Source: Candidatus Nitrosopumilus sp. (lineage in GTDB: Archaea > Thermoproteota > Nitrososphaeria > Nitrososphaerales > Nitrosopumilaceae). From it: a DNA stretch of 13,498 nucleotides. The stretch is taken from assembly GCA_029864805.1 (NCBI GenBank), contig JAOTSS010000050.1:1-13498 (forward strand), written 5' to 3'. The notes below the pieces were generated by a model. It saw nothing but the letters and a program-made list of their open reading frames with translations, searched no databases and was not told the origin of the DNA. Numbering within the stretch: position 1 is the first letter of the stretch; each line of letters begins with the position of its first letter. Below, piece after piece: positions 11,804 to 13,498 of the stretch. Both the position numbers and the translations under genes were made by a program.

Positions 11804-13498
11804 ATGTCTACAAATCCAGAGCGTGCAGTATCATACATTCTAAGCAAATCTGTTTCAAAATACATGGATCAAGATGTTCTCATACTCAGCATGAATACTC
11901 AAACTAGAGAAGCAGCTAGAATGTTGCGTCATTATGAAACAGATGACATCATTGTTACAGATAATGATAACCTGCCAGTGGGAATTGTGACAGATGAAGA
12001 TATTCTAAGAAAAGTTAGTGATGTTACAGTTTACGCAGAAGCTACCAAACTAAAAGATATCATGACAACTCCGCTGATTACAGTAAATGAAAAATCAACA
12101 TTGCAAGATGCACTACATAAAATGCGAGATAACGGCATTAGGAAATTACCAGTTTTATCAAAGAAAAACATGGTAATCGGAATGATCTTTCAGACAACAA
12201 TTGCAAATGTTATTCGAGATGCCACAGCTACACCGCCACGTCTTTTGAGTCCACCAGTAAAAGCAATTCTGGGAAACCTAGGTTTCGTGTTACAATTTGC
12301 AGGAGTATTATTGCTTGTGCCTGCCATCCTTGCAACAGTTTTAGAAGATACAGTGATTGCTACCGGAATTTATCTGACCACAGTTCTTTTGCTTGTGACA
12401 GGATTTTTCCTGAATTCTTATGGAGAAAAATCAAGTCTTAATCTTCAACAAGCATCAATTCTGGTGTTTGCTAGTCTATTTCTACTAACTTTGTTTGGCA
12501 CGGTTCCGTATCTGTATGTATTACCAAGCAATGAAACTAGCATAGAAGCTTTTTCAAATGCATTCTTTTCAAGTGCAGCTGGATTTACAACTGGAGGAAT
12601 ATCATTATTTCAGGAACCAGAAAATCTTTCCCAGAGCTTCACATTTTTCCGTAGTTATACTCAGCTTGTGGGAGGAATGAGTTTCATCTATTTAGTGATT
12701 ACAGCATTTTATCCAGAGTCAAAATTACAATCAATGCGTGGTTTTATTTCAGGCAGAACACTACACATGAAAGAACTATTTCTTACTATTACAGTCATAT
12801 TTTCTATTTACATTGTTATTGTCGCAACTTTATTGTATGTTTTTGGAGAAAGAAACATCATAGATAATTTCTCATTGGCGATGAGTACACTTGCAACTGG
12901 AGGGTTTTTACCAACATCTTCAATTCTTGATGATTTACTTTGGCAAGAACACCTAATTCTAATGGGAGGGATGATTCTAGGAGCACTGCCATTTACATTC
13001 CACTATGCATTTGTTAGAAAAAAATTCTTATCGCCAAAACTTGGAAAAGAAGTACTAACATATTTTGCAATTTTAGGAAGCGCCACAATCTTATTCATAT
13101 TGATTAGTGGATTAGATCCATTAGAAAGTGCATTTTATTCTATATCAGCAAGCACTACTGCAGGACTCCAACAAGAAAGCCTTTCAGGACTTAATGGAGG
13201 AGCACGCACAATATTGATAATTTTGATGTTCATTGGAGGATGTGGATTTTCAACTGCAGGAGGTTTAAAGATTTTCAGGGTATTGCATTTGATTAACATT
13301 AGATCTTTTCTAAGCAAAGTAAAAAGAGCAAAGTTGACGTCAGAGACAAAAAAAGAAGTCACATCAACATTGATCATATTGGCATTATTTCCAACAATTT
13401 CTGCGATTGCAGGACTGCATCTTGCTGAAAGTGAACAAGTCTCATATCAGGATGCGTTCTTTGAATCTGTAGGAGTAATTACTACCGGTGGATTATCT
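11804..13498 (+). CDS. TrkH-family potassium transporter with N-terminal CBS pair (3' end missing)
   Basis: The frame is open from ATG 11804 to the window edge (565 codons, incomplete). Residues about 12-140 are two CBS domains: MDQDVLILSMNTQTREAARML and PVGIVTDEDILRKV, then DIMTTPLITV and GIRKLPVLSKKNMVIGMI. A Pro-rich linker leads to a TrkH/KtrB membrane core from about 155. Four pore loops are visible: SSAAGFTTGG (256-265), MSTLATGGF (360-368), SASTTAGL (448-455) and VITTGGL (558-564), each with the filter-type Gly after Thr. Potassium (or sodium-coupled potassium) uptake is expected. TrkH usually relies on a separate TrkA/KtrA RCK subunit; here the fused CBS pair may sense adenine nucleotides instead. 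No trkA is visible in the window. Confidence 0.92.
   Translation, partial: MSTNPERAVSYILSKSVSKYMDQDVLILSMNTQTREAARMLRHYETDDIIVTDNDNLPVGIVTDEDILRKVSDVTVYAEATKLKDIMTTPLITVNEKSTLQDALHKMRDNGIRKLPVLSKKNMVIGMIFQTTIANVIRDATATPPRLLSPPVKAILGNLGFVLQFAGVLLLVPAILATVLEDTVIATGIYLTTVLLLVTGFFLNSYGEKSSLNLQQASILVFASLFLLTLFGTVPYLYVLPSNETSIEAFSNAFFSSAAGFTTGGISLFQEPENLSQSFTFFRSYTQLVGGMSFIYLVITAFYPESKLQSMRGFISGRTLHMKELFLTITVIFSIYIVIVATLLYVFGERNIIDNFSLAMSTLATGGFLPTSSILDDLLWQEHLILMGGMILGALPFTFHYAFVRKKFLSPKLGKEVLTYFAILGSATILFILISGLDPLESAFYSISASTTAGLQQESLSGLNGGARTILIILMFIGGCGFSTAGGLKIFRVLHLINIRSFLSKVKRAKLTSETKKEVTSTLIILALFPTISAIAGLHLAESEQVSYQDAFFESVGVITTGGLS

Noticed and set aside
13135..13377. Reverse ORF of 80 codons within the CBS-TrkH gene
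   Set aside because: It lies antisense to the third pore region of TrkH, and its peptide shows no family pattern.

Overview
The window looks like a piece of an AT-rich thaumarchaeal (Nitrososphaerota) chromosome, probably a Nitrosopumilus-like ammonia oxidiser. The evidence is the archaeal purine enzymes (split PurS/PurQ/PurL and the archaea-specific formate-dependent PurP), short intergenic spaces, TATA-like boxes placed about 25-28 nt before start codons (leaderless style), frequent GTG/TTG starts, and several small proteins of a type I associate with this phylum (a DUF6659-like protein, short one-helix membrane proteins). No rRNA, tRNA, insertion sequence, CRISPR array or phage gene was seen. 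The genus assignment is inference.

Layout. 1-560: tail of an unidentified gene, a short direct-repeat cluster, and a small membrane protein (-). 563-928: a DUF6659-like gene interrupted by one in-frame TGA. 959-4503 (-): purS, purQ and purL, the three parts of FGAM synthetase; purQ and purL overlap by 4 bp, but purS is separated from purQ by a decayed two-CBS-domain pseudogene on the other strand. 4587-5225 (-): a strong hairpin, an unidentified 135-aa protein and a possible 42-aa ORF. 5321-6838 (+): an unidentified 155-aa protein, then tatC and tatA, the minimal twin-arginine export system. 6841-7834 (-): ubiX (flavin prenyltransferase) followed by an SRPBCC/START-like protein. 7892-8119 (-): small one-helix membrane protein. 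8131-9222 (+): purP. 9223-9859: a long non-coding stretch holding a compact structured RNA candidate with its own promoter, and the remains of a ribbon-helix-helix regulator. 9860-11168: four small uncharacterised proteins (a zinc ribbon, a convergent 103-aa protein, a coiled coil, and a protein with a His/Cys tail). 11226-11663 (-): a DUF151 'bifunctional nuclease' family protein. 11804-window end (+): a CBS-CBS-TrkH fusion, a potassium transporter with a fused regulatory module, cut by the window edge.

Function. Purine synthesis dominates: PurSQL makes FGAM from FGAR and PurP formylates AICAR using formate and ATP. TatC and TatA form a protein export unit. UbiX supplies prenylated FMN to UbiD-type decarboxylases; no ubiD is visible here. 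The strongest leads are the structured RNA candidate at about 9317-9430 (-) and the DUF6659-like gene whose frame stays intact beyond an internal TGA. A second theme is gene decay: the spacers at 3870-4205 and 9639-9753 hold recognisable but frameshifted remnants of regulatory proteins.
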